A stretch of DNA of 64,000 bases from Pseudomonadota bacterium (GTDB lineage Bacteria > Pseudomonadota > Gammaproteobacteria > Burkholderiales > Burkholderiaceae_C), in assembly GCA_020161775.1 (NCBI GenBank), contig JAIUOW010000003.1, forward strand, positions 1-64,000, in the 5' to 3' direction. A model generated the notes under the pieces. It was not told the DNA's origin. It made no database searches and saw only the letters and a list, made by a program, of their open reading frames with translations. The translations under genes were made by a program, and so were the position numbers. Positions 27,813-36,522 of this stretch are shown here, piece after piece (positions within the stretch are counted from its first letter, which is position 1; each line of letters starts with the position of its first letter).

Positions 27813-28918
27813 GCACGACGCTGACCCTCCCTTCAAAACCAGTCATGCTCACGCGTGCCGGCTGGAGCGCCTTCGTCGTCGCGTTGCTGGTGGTCTGCGC
27901 GCTGGCGCCGGTGCTGAACCTGGTCGTGCCGGAAGGCAGCCTGTTCCACATGAGCGACTACGCCGTGGCGCTGGTGGGCAAGATCATGTGCTACGCCATC
28001 TGCGCGCTGGCCATGGACCTGATCTGGGGCTACACCGGCATCCTGTCGCTGGGCCACGGCCTGTTCTTTGCGCTGGGCGGCTATGCCATGGGCATGTACC
28101 TCATGCGCCAGATCGGCCGCGACGGCAACTACAAGAGCGACCTGCCCGATTTCATGGTGTTCCTGGACTGGAAGGAACTGCCCTGGCACTGGGTTTTCAG
28201 CGACAGCTTCATCGCCACGCTGTTCCTGATCGTGGCGGTGCCGGGCATCGTGGCCTTCGTGTTTGGCTACTTTGCGTTCCGCTCGCGCATCAAGGGCGTT
28301 TACTTCTCGATCATCACGCAGGCCATGACGTTCGCGGCCATGCTGCTGTTCTTCCGCAACGAAACGGGCTTTGGCGGCAACAACGGCTTCACCGACTTCA
28401 AGCGCATCATCGGCATCGCGATCGCCACGCCCAACACGCGCATGGTGCTGTTCGTGCTGACGGGGCTGATGCTGCTGGGCTTCTTCCTGTTTGCGCGCTG
28501 GCTGGTGGCCAGCAAGTACGGCCGCGTGCTGCAGGCCATCCGCGACGCCGAGAGCCGCGTGATGTTCAGCGGCTACAACCCCATCGGCTACAAGCTCAGC
28601 ATCTGGGTCATCTCGGCCATCATGTGCGGCGTGGCCGGCGCGCTGTATGTGCCCCAGGTGGGCATCATCAACCCGAGCGAAATGAGCCCGGCCAACAGCA
28701 TCGAGATCGCCATCTGGACGGCGGTGGGCGGCCGCGCTTCGCTGATCGGGCCCATCGTTGGCGCCTTCATCGTCAACGGTGCCAAGAGCTGGCTCACGGT
28801 CACGGCGCCCGAGTACTGGCTTTACTTCCTGGGGGCGCTGTTTATTTTGGTGACGCTGTTCCTGCCCAATGGCGTGGTGGGGCTGGTCAGGAAGCTGCGC
28901 AAAGGCGGTGAGAAATGA
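27809..28918 (+). CDS. urtC: Urea ABC transporter permease
   Basis: A 369-residue LivM-type inner-membrane permease that pairs with UrtB. About nine hydrophobic helices are visible, with DLIWGYTGILSLGHGLFFALGG near residue 65 and AVGGRASLIGPIVGA near the end, the usual EAA-like coupling segment. It is coupled to urtB and urtD by 4-base overlaps. Confidence 0.95.
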   Translation: MSTTLTLPSKPVMLTRAGWSAFVVALLVVCALAPVLNLVVPEGSLFHMSDYAVALVGKIMCYAICALAMDLIWGYTGILSLGHGLFFALGGYAMGMYLMRQIGRDGNYKSDLPDFMVFLDWKELPWHWVFSDSFIATLFLIVAVPGIVAFVFGYFAFRSRIKGVYFSIITQAMTFAAMLLFFRNETGFGGNNGFTDFKRIIGIAIATPNTRMVLFVLTGLMLLGFFLFARWLVASKYGRVLQAIRDAESRVMFSGYNPIGYKLSIWVISAIMCGVAGALYVPQVGIINPSEMSPANSIEIAIWTAVGGRASLIGPIVGAFIVNGAKSWLTVTAPEYWLYFLGALFILVTLFLPNGVVGLVRKLRKGGEK

Positions 28919-29793
28919 CGCCTGATCTGCTGGAAGAGGGCGCGCGCCGCATTCAGGCGCATGCGGGCAAGGTCGAGCAGGGCAAGACCGAGTCCGGCGG
29001 GCGCGCCGCGGGTTTTTCGCGGCCCGCCGCCGCGCCCGGCGTGGTGGACACCACGCACGGCCGCATCCTGTACCTGGAAGACGTGAGCGTGAGCTTTGAC
29101 GGCTTCAAGGCCATCAACAAGCTCAGCCTGGACATTGCCCCCGGCGAGCTGCGCTGCATCATCGGCCCCAACGGCGCGGGCAAGACGACGATGATGGACA
29201 TCATCACTGGCAAGACCCGGCCCGACGAGGGCACGGTGTTCTTCGGCTCCACCATCGATCTGCTGCGCTACAAGGAGGCCGAGATCGCCCAGATGGGCAT
29301 CGGCCGCAAGTTCCAGAAGCCCACCGTGTTCGAGCAGCTCACCGTGTTCGAGAACCTGGAGCTGGCGCTCAAGACCCACAAGGGCGTGGCCGCGTCCATG
29401 TTCTTCCGCCTGGACAGCGCGCAGGGCGACCGCTTGGCCGAGATCCTGCACACCATCCACCTGGCCGACAGCGTGACGCGCATGGCCGGCAACCTGAGCC
29501 ATGGCCAGAAACAATGGCTGGAAATCGGCATGCTGCTGATGCAGGACCCGAAGCTGCTGCTGCTGGACGAACCCGTGGCCGGCATGACGGACGAAGAAAC
29601 GGCACGCACGGCCGAGCTGTTCCTCACGCTCAAGGGCCAGCATTCACTGATGGTGGTGGAGCACGACATGAGCTTCATCCGGACGATCTCGGAAATCGTC
29701 ACGGTGCTGTGTGATGGGTCTGTACTGGCGCAGGGGACGCTGGACCAGGTGCAGGCGGATGAGCGGGTGATTGAGGTGTATCTTGGGCGGTGA
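28915..29793 (+). CDS. urtD: Urea ABC transporter ATP-binding protein
   Basis: A 292-residue LivG-type ATPase. An N-terminal extension of about 40 residues precedes the ABC core. Walker A is GPNGAGKTTMMD, the signature is LSHGQKQWLEIG (an LSHGQ variant typical of UrtD), Walker B is LLLLDEPVAG, and the switch His is in MVVEHDM. It is coupled to urtC. Instead of urtE following at once, a 520-base structured repeat begins 17 bases after the stop. Confidence 0.95.
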   Translation: MTPDLLEEGARRIQAHAGKVEQGKTESGGRAAGFSRPAAAPGVVDTTHGRILYLEDVSVSFDGFKAINKLSLDIAPGELRCIIGPNGAGKTTMMDIITGKTRPDEGTVFFGSTIDLLRYKEAEIAQMGIGRKFQKPTVFEQLTVFENLELALKTHKGVAASMFFRLDSAQGDRLAEILHTIHLADSVTRMAGNLSHGQKQWLEIGMLLMQDPKLLLLDEPVAGMTDEETARTAELFLTLKGQHSLMVVEHDMSFIRTISEIVTVLCDGSVLAQGTLDQVQADERVIEVYLGR

Positions 29794-29810
29794 CGTTGTT
29801 ATTGCGCTCG

Positions 29811-30321
29811 CGGCTTCGCGGCGGGCGGTGCCCGGCGGGGGCTCACACTGCGGTGGTTTTCGCTTCGCGAAAACTCCGCTGCGATGCTCGGGGGTCGGTC
29901 GCGCCGCGAAACTCGCTACGCGCTTCGCGCTCCGCTCAAACAGTCGCGGCGAGCATGTCACGACGCGCGCTGCGCGCGCCGACACTCCCCCCTGTGCTTC
30001 TCGCCACCGCAGAGATCGCCCCCACCGGGCACCGCCTGCCGCGAAGCCGGGTTTGGGTATTCCGCCGTTGCGCGCCAACAGTATCTCTGCAAAGGCGGGC
30101 GCGGACACCCGGCAATGCGCCTCTAAAGCGCTGAGCAGCGCAAGGGCGAGTGTCGGCGCGCGTAGCGCGCTTCGTGCTCTGACTCACTGCGGCTGTTTGA
30201 GCGGAGCGCGCAAAGCGCGCGCAGCGAGTTCCGCAGTGCGACCGAACCCTGAGCAGCGCAAGGCAGTCGCCGCAGGCGACCGCTTTAGTGAAGCGTTGAC
30301 GGGTGTCCGCGCCCGCCTTTG
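29811..30321. repeat. Two-module structured repeat, copy A
   Basis: A non-coding element filling the gap between urtD and urtE. Module 1 is bounded by 32-base arms (29811-29842 and 30018-30049; 30 of 32 positions pair) that begin CGGCTTCGCGGC. Module 2 is bounded by perfect 22-base arms (30090-30111 and 30300-30321) that begin CAAAGGCGGGCG. Both modules contain a shared interior (CTCGCTACGCGC, then GCCGACACTC or its complement) and many small hairpins such as TTTTCGCTTCGCGAAAA. The same design recurs inverted at 59670-60189 and in part at 63701-64000. Short open frames inside it are not credible genes. Confidence 0.85.
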
Positions 30322-30348
30322 CCGCGCGGTACCTCAGGAGCTACTGAC

Positions 30349-31041
30349 ATGCTGAAGGTCAAAAACATCAACCAGTACTACGGTGGCTCGCACATCCTGC
30401 GCGACGTGAGCCTGGACGCGCATCTGGGCAAGGTGACGGTGCTGCTGGGCCGCAACGGCGTGGGCAAGACCACGCTGCTCAAGAGCCTGATGGGTCTGGT
30501 GCCCATCAAGACCGGCACGATTGAATTCGACGGCAAGCCTATCCAGGACGCCACGCCCTATGAGCGCGCCCGTGCGGGCATTGGCTTCGTGCCGCAGGGC
30601 CGCGAGATCTTCGCGCGGCTGACGGTGGAGGAAAACCTGCGCATGGGCCTGGCGTACAAGAGCGCGTCAACCCCCGTGCCTGCAGAACTTTACGAATTGT
30701 TTCCCGTGCTCAAGCAGATGCTCAATCGCCGGGGCGGTGACCTGTCGGGTGGCCAGCAACAGCAGCTGGCGATTGCGCGCGCGCTGGCGGCCAAACCCAA
30801 GCTGCTGATCCTGGACGAACCCACCGAGGGCATCCAGCCCAGCATCATCAAGGACATTGGCCGTGTGATCCGCATGCTGGCCGACCGGGGCGACATGGCT
30901 ATCCTGCTGGTGGAGCAGTACTACGACTTTGCCCAGGAACTGGCCGACGACTACCTGGTGATGGAGCGCGGTGAATTCATCGCGCGCGGCCCCGGCAGTG
31001 AAATGCAGGCAAAAGGTATTCGTCAGCTGGTGGCCATCTGA
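30349..31041 (+). CDS. urtE: Urea ABC transporter ATP-binding protein
   Basis: A 230-residue LivF-type ATPase. It begins MLKVKNINQYYGGSHILRDV. Walker A is GRNGVGKTTLLK, the signature is LSGGQQQQLAIA, and Walker B is LLILDEPTEG. The sequence GIGFVPQGREIFARLTVEEN is characteristic of UrtE. ATG at 30349 has CAGGAG 8 bases upstream. It is separated from urtD by repeat copy A, unlike the tight urtABCD coupling, so transcription must cross the hairpins. Confidence 0.95.
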   Translation: MLKVKNINQYYGGSHILRDVSLDAHLGKVTVLLGRNGVGKTTLLKSLMGLVPIKTGTIEFDGKPIQDATPYERARAGIGFVPQGREIFARLTVEENLRMGLAYKSASTPVPAELYELFPVLKQMLNRRGGDLSGGQQQQLAIARALAAKPKLLILDEPTEGIQPSIIKDIGRVIRMLADRGDMAILLVEQYYDFAQELADDYLVMERGEFIARGPGSEMQAKGIRQLVAI

Positions 31042-31093
31042 TGCTGACGGCGGGCACAATCAGGGCCTGCCCAAAACAGTCAGAGGAGACGAC

Positions 31094-31318
31094 ATGAGAA
31101 ACCTGTTTGCCATCGGCGCGGCCCTGGTGCTGTTGCCCGCAGCGGCCATGGCCGCCGAGACCTGCGACGAGATGAAGGCCCGCATCGAAGCCAAGCTCAA
31201 GGGCAAGGGCGTGAAGGCCTATGCGCTGGACATCGTGGCCAAGGACGCCAAGACCGAAGGCAAGGTGGTGGCCACCTGTGGCGCGGGCAGCAAGCAGATC
31301 GTTTACAGCCGCAAATAG
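31094..31318 (+). CDS. DUF1161 periplasmic protein
   Basis: A 74-residue protein with a Sec signal (MRNLFAIGAALVLLPAAAMA, cleaved before AETCDE). The mature part is ETCDEMKARIEAKLKGKGVK through KVVATCGAGSKQIVYSR, which matches the small DUF1161 family, with two cysteines that probably form a disulfide. The start is supported by AGAGGAG 6 bases upstream. It lies 52 bases after urtE and could be read from the urt transcript; the function is unknown. Confidence 0.85.
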   Translation: MRNLFAIGAALVLLPAAAMAAETCDEMKARIEAKLKGKGVKAYALDIVAKDAKTEGKVVATCGAGSKQIVYSRK

Positions 31319-31425
31319 CCTGCAAAGGTAGGCTTCAGCCTACCCCCATGCGCGCCCCTGTCGCGCAGGCCCGCCATGCCGGGGTATTTATCTTTGGAAT
31401 CATCCACTTTCAAAGGAGATTCCAA

Positions 31426-31500
31426 ATGCCCATCATTCTCTGGCTGCTCGGCGTGCCCCTCAGCGTGATCCTGCTGCTGATGCTGTTTGGCGTTTTCTGA
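31426..31500 (+). CDS. 24-residue single-helix membrane peptide
   Basis: The 24-residue frame MPIILWLLGVPLSVILLLML plus FGVF is almost entirely hydrophobic, enough for one membrane helix with a GVP kink. It has an excellent ribosome site (AAAGGAG, 8 bases before ATG). A short ORF with this strength of SD, and the pattern ILWLLGVPL, which I recall from small membrane proteins in other proteobacteria, make it a likely gene. It ends 3 bases before the convergent HAD gene. Function unknown. Confidence 0.65.
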   Translation: MPIILWLLGVPLSVILLLMLFGVF

Positions 31501-31502
31501 CC

Positions 31503-32219
31503 TCAGCACCCCAGCACATCGGCCAGCTGGCCGATGCTGCTGCAGTGCAGGTCATTGCCCTGGCGCGGCGCCACATCCTTTGGGTGGCCCGCGCCAAATT
31601 CCAGGGGGCGCTCGATGTAGGCCGTGCGCAGGCCACAGGCACGGGCACCGGCCAGGTCGTCGTGGTGCGCGGCCACCAGCATCACCTGCGCGGGTGCCAG
31701 GTCAAACACACGGGCCACGCCCAGGTAGGTTTCAGGCGCGGGCTTGTAGGCACGGAACACTTCCGCGCTCAGCACGCAGTCCCAGGGCAGCCCGGCGCGC
31801 TTCGCCATGTGGGTCAGCAAACCGATGTTGCCGTTGGACAGGGTGCAGATCGTGTACCTGCGCTTGAGCCGCGTCAGGCCCTGCACGCTGTCGGGCCAGG
31901 CGTCCAGCCGGTGCCACACGCGGTTGAGGTGGCGCCGCTCGGCTTCGCCCAGGTGGTCCAGGCCAAAGTCCGGCAGGATCTGGTCCAGGATCATGCGGTG
32001 CAGGTCGTCAATCAGCGTCCAGCCGAGTTCGCCTGACATCACCCGCGCCATCGCGGGCTTGTAGCCCGCGCGCCAGGCGCGGGCAAAGGCGTCGCCATCC
32101 ACAGCGGGGTACAGCGCCTGCACCTCGCGCTGGATGCTGCCATGCCAGTCCACCACCGTGCCAAAGATGTCGAACGCCAGCACCTGCACGCTGGCGGCCA
32201 TGGGGGCGGGCGCTGTCAT
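31503..32219 (-). CDS. Haloacid dehalogenase, type II (HAD superfamily)
   Basis: A 237-residue L-2-haloacid dehalogenase-like enzyme. The nucleophile is D17 (LAFDIFGTVVDW). The other HAD motifs are CTLSNGN (Ser), FRAYKPAPETY (Lys) and VAAHHDDLAGARACG (acidic). These enzymes hydrolyse 2-haloacids, though many relatives are general phosphatases or uncharacterised. ATG at 32219 overlaps the stop of the upstream Bug gene (ATGA). It is the last gene of a run that begins with the lipoprotein at 37254 or the oxidoreductase at 36507. Confidence 0.88.
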   Translation of the reverse strand: MTAPAPMAASVQVLAFDIFGTVVDWHGSIQREVQALYPAVDGDAFARAWRAGYKPAMARVMSGELGWTLIDDLHRMILDQILPDFGLDHLGEAERRHLNRVWHRLDAWPDSVQGLTRLKRRYTICTLSNGNIGLLTHMAKRAGLPWDCVLSAEVFRAYKPAPETYLGVARVFDLAPAQVMLVAAHHDDLAGARACGLRTAYIERPLEFGAGHPKDVAPRQGNDLHCSSIGQLADVLGC

Positions 32220-33208
32220 TCGACCTTGACGTTGGCGGCCTTGACCACGCGGCTCCACTTCGGAACCTCGGCCTCGATGAACGCCCGGAATTGCTCGGGT
32301 GACGAACCCGCGACGATGAAGCCCTGGCTGCCGAAGAATTCCTTGATGTCGGGGCTGTCCATCGCCTTGACGACCTCGGCGTTCAGCCGCGACAGCACGT
32401 CGCGCGGCATGGCCGCCGGTGCAAACAGCCCTTGCCAGGAGCTGGCCTCGAAACCGTTGAGCGCGGCAATGCCCGATTCGGCGATGGTGGGCACGTCGGG
32501 CAGCAGCGGATGGCGGCGCGCCGACGTCACGGCAATCGCGCGCACCTTGCCGGCCCTGATCTGCGGCAGCAGCACCAGGAAGTCACCGAACATCGACGCC
32601 AGCGTGCCGCCCAGCAGGTCGTTCATGGCGGGTGCACTGCCGCGGTACGGCACATGCGTGAGCTTCACGCCGGTGGCCAGGTCAAACATCTCGCCCGTCA
32701 GGTGCATGGATGTGCCGTTGCCCGGCGAGCCATACGTCATGGGCTGGGCGCGGGCCGCGGCAATGTAGTCGGCCACGGTCTTGATGGGGCTGGCGGCGTT
32801 GACGGCCAGCACCAGCGGGGCCGACACCACCTGGCTCACGGGCGCGAAGTCCTTGACCGGGTCGTAGGGCAGCTTGGGGTAAAGGCTTGCGGCAATCGCG
32901 TTGCTGCCGGTCACGCCCATGAGCAGGGTGTAGCCGTCGGCGGGTGACTTGGCCACGCCGTCGGCGCCGGTGGTGCCGCCCGCGCCGGGCTTGTTGTCCA
33001 CCACCACGGGCTGGCCCAGCGCCACTGCCAGCTTTTCGCCCAGGCGGCGGGCCAGCAGGTCGGTGCTGCCGCCGGGCGGGAACGGCACCACGATCCGGAT
33101 GGGTTTGGTGGGCCAGGCCTGCGCGCGGGTCAGCGGTGTGGCGCCCGCCAGCAGGCTGGCGGTCAGCAGCGCGAACTGGCGGCGGCTGGGGGCATAGGTG
33201 TGCGTCAT
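32216..33208 (-). CDS. Bug/TctC-type periplasmic solute-binding protein
   Basis: A 330-residue member of the large Burkholderiales Bug family. A Tat/Sec-like signal (SRRQFALLTASLLAGATPLT) is followed by WPTKPIRIVVPFPPGGSTDL, the anion-binding loop typical of Bug proteins, and VVDNKPGAGGTTGAD. No TctAB genes are adjacent on this strand. Genomic context (D-amino-acid dehydrogenase, hydantoinase) suggests an amino-acid or cyclic-amide ligand, but this is only inference. Confidence 0.9.
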   Translation of the reverse strand: MTHTYAPSRRQFALLTASLLAGATPLTRAQAWPTKPIRIVVPFPPGGSTDLLARRLGEKLAVALGQPVVVDNKPGAGGTTGADGVAKSPADGYTLLMGVTGSNAIAASLYPKLPYDPVKDFAPVSQVVSAPLVLAVNAASPIKTVADYIAAARAQPMTYGSPGNGTSMHLTGEMFDLATGVKLTHVPYRGSAPAMNDLLGGTLASMFGDFLVLLPQIRAGKVRAIAVTSARRHPLLPDVPTIAESGIAALNGFEASSWQGLFAPAAMPRDVLSRLNAEVVKAMDSPDIKEFFGSQGFIVAGSSPEQFRAFIEAEVPKWSRVVKAANVKVE

Positions 33209-33251
33209 GGGTTTCTCGCTTCGCTTGTCGGGGGGTTGAAGGGTTCAAGTC

Positions 33252-35264
33252 TCACGCAAATTCCGCACCGGCGGCCACGGGCTTACCCCAGCCGCCGCCG
33301 CCCGCGGTTTCAATGACCAGCACGTCGCCGGCCTGCCAGCGCACACGCGCCTTGGCCGTGAGCACTTGCGTTGTACCGTCGGCGCGTTCGATGCGCGCTG
33401 CGCCGCAGGCGCCGGGCTGGCCGCCGGCCGCGCCCTGGGGTGCGATGGTGTGGCGCTCGCCCCGGTACGAAACGAGCCCGTTGCCGTCCAGCAGCCGGTA
33501 GGCCCGCACCGCGCCGCAGCCGCCGCCGTGTGTGCCCGCGCCGCCCGAGCCGCGGCGCAGGGCGATGCGCTCCACGCGCAGCGGAGCTTGCGACTCGATC
33601 ACTTCGGCCGGCGTGTTGCGTGCATTGCCCACGTCGGTGGACACGCCCGAGCCGCCCGGCCCCCAGGGCGCGCCACCGGCCGCCGATGCAATGATTTCGG
33701 TGAACACCCAGCGCCCGCTGGCGGACTCACCGCTGAGCGACAGCACCACGGCCACGCCGGCGTTGGGCGCGGGCAGCTGGGCTGGCGTGGCCTGTGCCCA
33801 GGCACCCAACAGCGCATTGGCCAGCAGCTTGACCAGGTTGGTGCGCGCATTCACGGCCGCCGGAAAGGCAGGGTCCACGATGGTGCCGGGCTGCGTCAGC
33901 AGCGTGACCGGCGCGGTGCAGCCGTGGTTGCTGTGGGCCTGCGGCGCCAGCATGCGCGCCAGGTAGCTCACGGCCGCCCATACCGCGCCGCGCGACGCAT
34001 TGACAGGCCCGCGCGTTTGCGCGGCGCAGCCACGCAGGTCGATCTGCAGCGCGTCGCCGCGCTTGCGCAGCACCACGTCCAGTGGCACAGGGCCCGGCGT
34101 GATGCCGTCGCCGTCCAGCGCGTCGGCAAAGCGCCATTCGCCGTCGGGCGCGGCCCGCAAGGCGGCGCGGGTGGCGGCCTCGGACGCGGCGATGAGCGCC
34201 TGGGCCTGCGCGTCAAAGCCGGGCTGCGCCAGCAGCGGCTGCAAGGCCTGCTCGCCCAGGGCCAGCGCGGCCCACTGGGCTGCCAGGTCGCCCGCCAGGT
34301 TGTCGGGCATGCGGCTGTTGGCGCGCAGCAGGCGCATCAGGCTGGCATCGGCGTGGCCCTGGTGGTACAGCCGCACGGGTGGGATGCGCAGGCCCTCTTG
34401 ATGGATGCTGGTGGCGTCGGTGGGCACCGAACCCGGCGTGATGCCACCCACGTCCTGGTGGTGCAGGATGCAGGCCACCAGCGCACGGACCGCGCCATCC
34501 GCATGCACCGGGCGCAGCAGCACGAAATCAGGCAGGTGGGTACCCCCCGCCCAGGGGTCGTTGCTGAGATAGCCGTCGCCAGGCTGCATGGTGGGAACGG
34601 GGAAGGCCTCCAGCAGCCCGGCCACGGCCGGCGACAGGCTGCCCAGCAGCAGCGGCAGCGAGCGGGCCTGCGCCAGCAGCCGGCCGTCGGGCAGGAAAAC
34701 AGCAGCCGCGCAGTCCATGGCTTCGCGCACCACGGACGACACGGCCTGCGCCACCAGGCAGGCCTGCATGGCATCGGCCAACGCCACCAGCGGCCCGGCC
34801 AGGCCCGTGGTGGCCGCGCTGCCTGGCGCTGGCGCCGTGGGCAACGCCAGCCCGGTTGCCGCCAGCGTTGCCACGGTGCGTTCAAATTCGCCGGCGTGCT
34901 CGCCCGCGGCGGGCAGTTCATGCGAACAGGTCACCGGCACGCCTGGCCACGCGGCCTGCAGTGCGGCGCGCACCTGCTGCTCGTGCGCGGGGTTGCGCGT
35001 GGCGTGCAGCAGGCACACCGCGAAATGCGTGGGGGCCTGGGGCAGGGCCGTCAGGCCGGCCCGCAGCGCGGGCAGGTCCAGCGGCGCTGCTTCCTGCCCG
35101 TCGGCGCCGATGCGCCCGGGCACCTGCACGCGCCAGGCGTCGGGCAGCGCGGCCACCCAGGGTGATTCGCCCACGTGCAGGGCATAGGGGTCTGCGCGGT
35201 TTTGCCGGCCCAGCGTCAGCACATCGGCAAAGCCGTGGGTGCAGACCAGGGCGATGCGTTGCAT
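33252..35264 (-). CDS. HyuA N-terminal fragment fused to HyuB (hydantoinase/oxoprolinase)
   Basis: A 670-residue protein. Residues 1-135 match a middle part of the N-terminal domain of HyuA-type enzymes: CTHGFADVLTLGRQNRADPY, then VCLLHATRNPAHEQQVRAAL and FERTVATLAA. The HyuA nucleotide-binding body is absent. Residues 150-665 are a HyuB subunit: QAVSSVVREAMDCAAAVFLP, GDGYLSNDPWAGGTHLPDFV, HHQDVGG, PGGSGVSTDVGN and GGGGWGKP. Hydantoinase/5-oxoprolinase enzymes open cyclic amides with ATP, which needs the HyuA part, so activity here is uncertain. ATG at 35264 was chosen; it follows the oxidoreductase stop by 7 bases. Confidence 0.8.
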   Translation of the reverse strand: MQRIALVCTHGFADVLTLGRQNRADPYALHVGESPWVAALPDAWRVQVPGRIGADGQEAAPLDLPALRAGLTALPQAPTHFAVCLLHATRNPAHEQQVRAALQAAWPGVPVTCSHELPAAGEHAGEFERTVATLAATGLALPTAPAPGSAATTGLAGPLVALADAMQACLVAQAVSSVVREAMDCAAAVFLPDGRLLAQARSLPLLLGSLSPAVAGLLEAFPVPTMQPGDGYLSNDPWAGGTHLPDFVLLRPVHADGAVRALVACILHHQDVGGITPGSVPTDATSIHQEGLRIPPVRLYHQGHADASLMRLLRANSRMPDNLAGDLAAQWAALALGEQALQPLLAQPGFDAQAQALIAASEAATRAALRAAPDGEWRFADALDGDGITPGPVPLDVVLRKRGDALQIDLRGCAAQTRGPVNASRGAVWAAVSYLARMLAPQAHSNHGCTAPVTLLTQPGTIVDPAFPAAVNARTNLVKLLANALLGAWAQATPAQLPAPNAGVAVVLSLSGESASGRWVFTEIIASAAGGAPWGPGGSGVSTDVGNARNTPAEVIESQAPLRVERIALRRGSGGAGTHGGGCGAVRAYRLLDGNGLVSYRGERHTIAPQGAAGGQPGACGAARIERADGTTQVLTAKARVRWQAGDVLVIETAGGGGWGKPVAAGAEFA

Positions 35265-35271
35265 GGCGCGC

Positions 35272-36507
35272 CTAGAAGCGGTCGGGCCGGAAGGGGGCCA
35301 GGTCCACCTGGGGCGTGCGCCCGGCCACCAGGTGGGCCACCTCGCGCCCGGTGGTGGCTCCGCCGCACATGCCCACATGGCCATGGCCGAATGCCAGCCA
35401 GGCGTTGTCCAGCGCCGGCGCGCGGCCGATCACCGGCAGGCTGTCGGGCAGGCAGGGGCGGTGGCCCATCCAGCGCGTGGTGCGCGATGTGTCCAGGTGC
35501 GGGAACATCTCCTGCCCCTTGGCCAGCAGCACGTCGGCGCGGCGGTAGTTGGGCGGCGGCGCCAGCCCCGCGAATTCAACGCTGCCCGCCAGCCGCAGGC
35601 CCATGGCCATGGGGTTGACCATCAGGTTGTATTCCGGCGCCATGACGGTGTGGTGCAGCGCCAGGTTGCTGCTTTGCACCGTCACGTGGTAGCCGCGTTG
35701 CGACTCCAGCGGCACGCGCAGGCCCAGCGCGCGTGCCAGCGGCGCGCACCAGGCGCCAGCCGCCACCACGACGCCGTCGCATTCGATGCGCCGGCCATCG
35801 GCCAGCCGCACGGCGCGCACCCTGCCGCCTTGCTGCTCAAACCCCGCGGCCTCGCCCTGCAGCATCTGCGCGCCATCGGCCAGGCACTGTGCGTGCAGCG
35901 CCTTGACCAGCTGTGAAGGGTCCAGCGTGGAGCCGTTGTCCGGCGCCAGGATGCCAAAGCGAAAACGCCCTTTCAGGTCAGGCTCCAGCTGTTCCAGCGT
36001 GTCGCGGTCCACGTCCTGCAGGTCCACGCCCAGGCTGCGGCGCAGGTTCATGCCCCATTGCCAGCGGGCCGCGGCCTGTTGTGAGCTGTACACATACAGG
36101 CAGCCGCCGTGGCGCACCAGGTGCTGAGCGTTGGCATGCGCCAGCAGCGGCGCGTAGCTTTCAAAAATCGGTGCCAGCAGCCCACGCAGCGCCGTGGCGA
36201 TGCGCACCACCTCGTCGCGCCGCGAATGGCGCAGGAACCGCACCAGCCAGGGCAGCACCACGGGCAGGTAGGCCGCGCGGATGGTCAGCGGCCCGTCGGG
36301 GTCGCGCAGCCATCCGGGCACCTGCTTCCACATGCCCGGCAGGCCCACCGGCAGGCAGGCGCTGGGTGACAGCGAGCCGGCGTTGCCGAACGAACAGGCC
36401 TCCCCGGCCGGCAGCGGTGACACAAAGGTGATGCGGTGGCCATCGCGCTGCAACCAGGCGGCGGTGCAGGTGCCGACGATGCCGGTGCCCAGGACAGTGA
36501 TGTGCAT
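35272..36507 (-). CDS. DadA-like FAD-dependent D-amino-acid dehydrogenase
   Basis: This 411-residue oxidoreductase has the FAD-binding Rossmann motif GTGIVGTCTAAWLQRDGH (residues 7-24). FGNAGSLSPS follows, as does a DAO-type C terminus: MGHRPCLPDSLPVIGRAP and AFGHGHVGM. DadA enzymes deaminate D-amino acids to 2-oxo acids and pass electrons to the respiratory chain. The gene lies directly upstream of the HyuA/HyuB fusion, suggesting use of a D-amino acid released from a cyclic precursor; this is inferred. Confidence 0.85.
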   Translation of the reverse strand: MHITVLGTGIVGTCTAAWLQRDGHRITFVSPLPAGEACSFGNAGSLSPSACLPVGLPGMWKQVPGWLRDPDGPLTIRAAYLPVVLPWLVRFLRHSRRDEVVRIATALRGLLAPIFESYAPLLAHANAQHLVRHGGCLYVYSSQQAAARWQWGMNLRRSLGVDLQDVDRDTLEQLEPDLKGRFRFGILAPDNGSTLDPSQLVKALHAQCLADGAQMLQGEAAGFEQQGGRVRAVRLADGRRIECDGVVVAAGAWCAPLARALGLRVPLESQRGYHVTVQSSNLALHHTVMAPEYNLMVNPMAMGLRLAGSVEFAGLAPPPNYRRADVLLAKGQEMFPHLDTSRTTRWMGHRPCLPDSLPVIGRAPALDNAWLAFGHGHVGMCGGATTGREVAHLVAGRTPQVDLAPFRPDRF

Positions 36508-36522
36508 GTGCTGGCGAGCCCG

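Noticed and set aside
24897-27836. Very long open frame antisense to urtA and urtB
   Set aside because: It is a GC-rich codon shadow: the sense strand encodes clear UrtA and UrtB proteins, and the antisense product is a low-complexity His/Gln/Arg/Gly-rich sequence.
29811-30321. CRISPR array
   Set aside because: No regularly spaced identical repeats; similarity is between large inverted modules, and no cas genes are nearby.
29771-30355. Open frames inside repeat copy A (and similar ones in copies B and C)
   Set aside because: The predicted peptides are Arg/Ala/Pro-rich, differ in frame between copies, and the conserved feature is base pairing, not coding.
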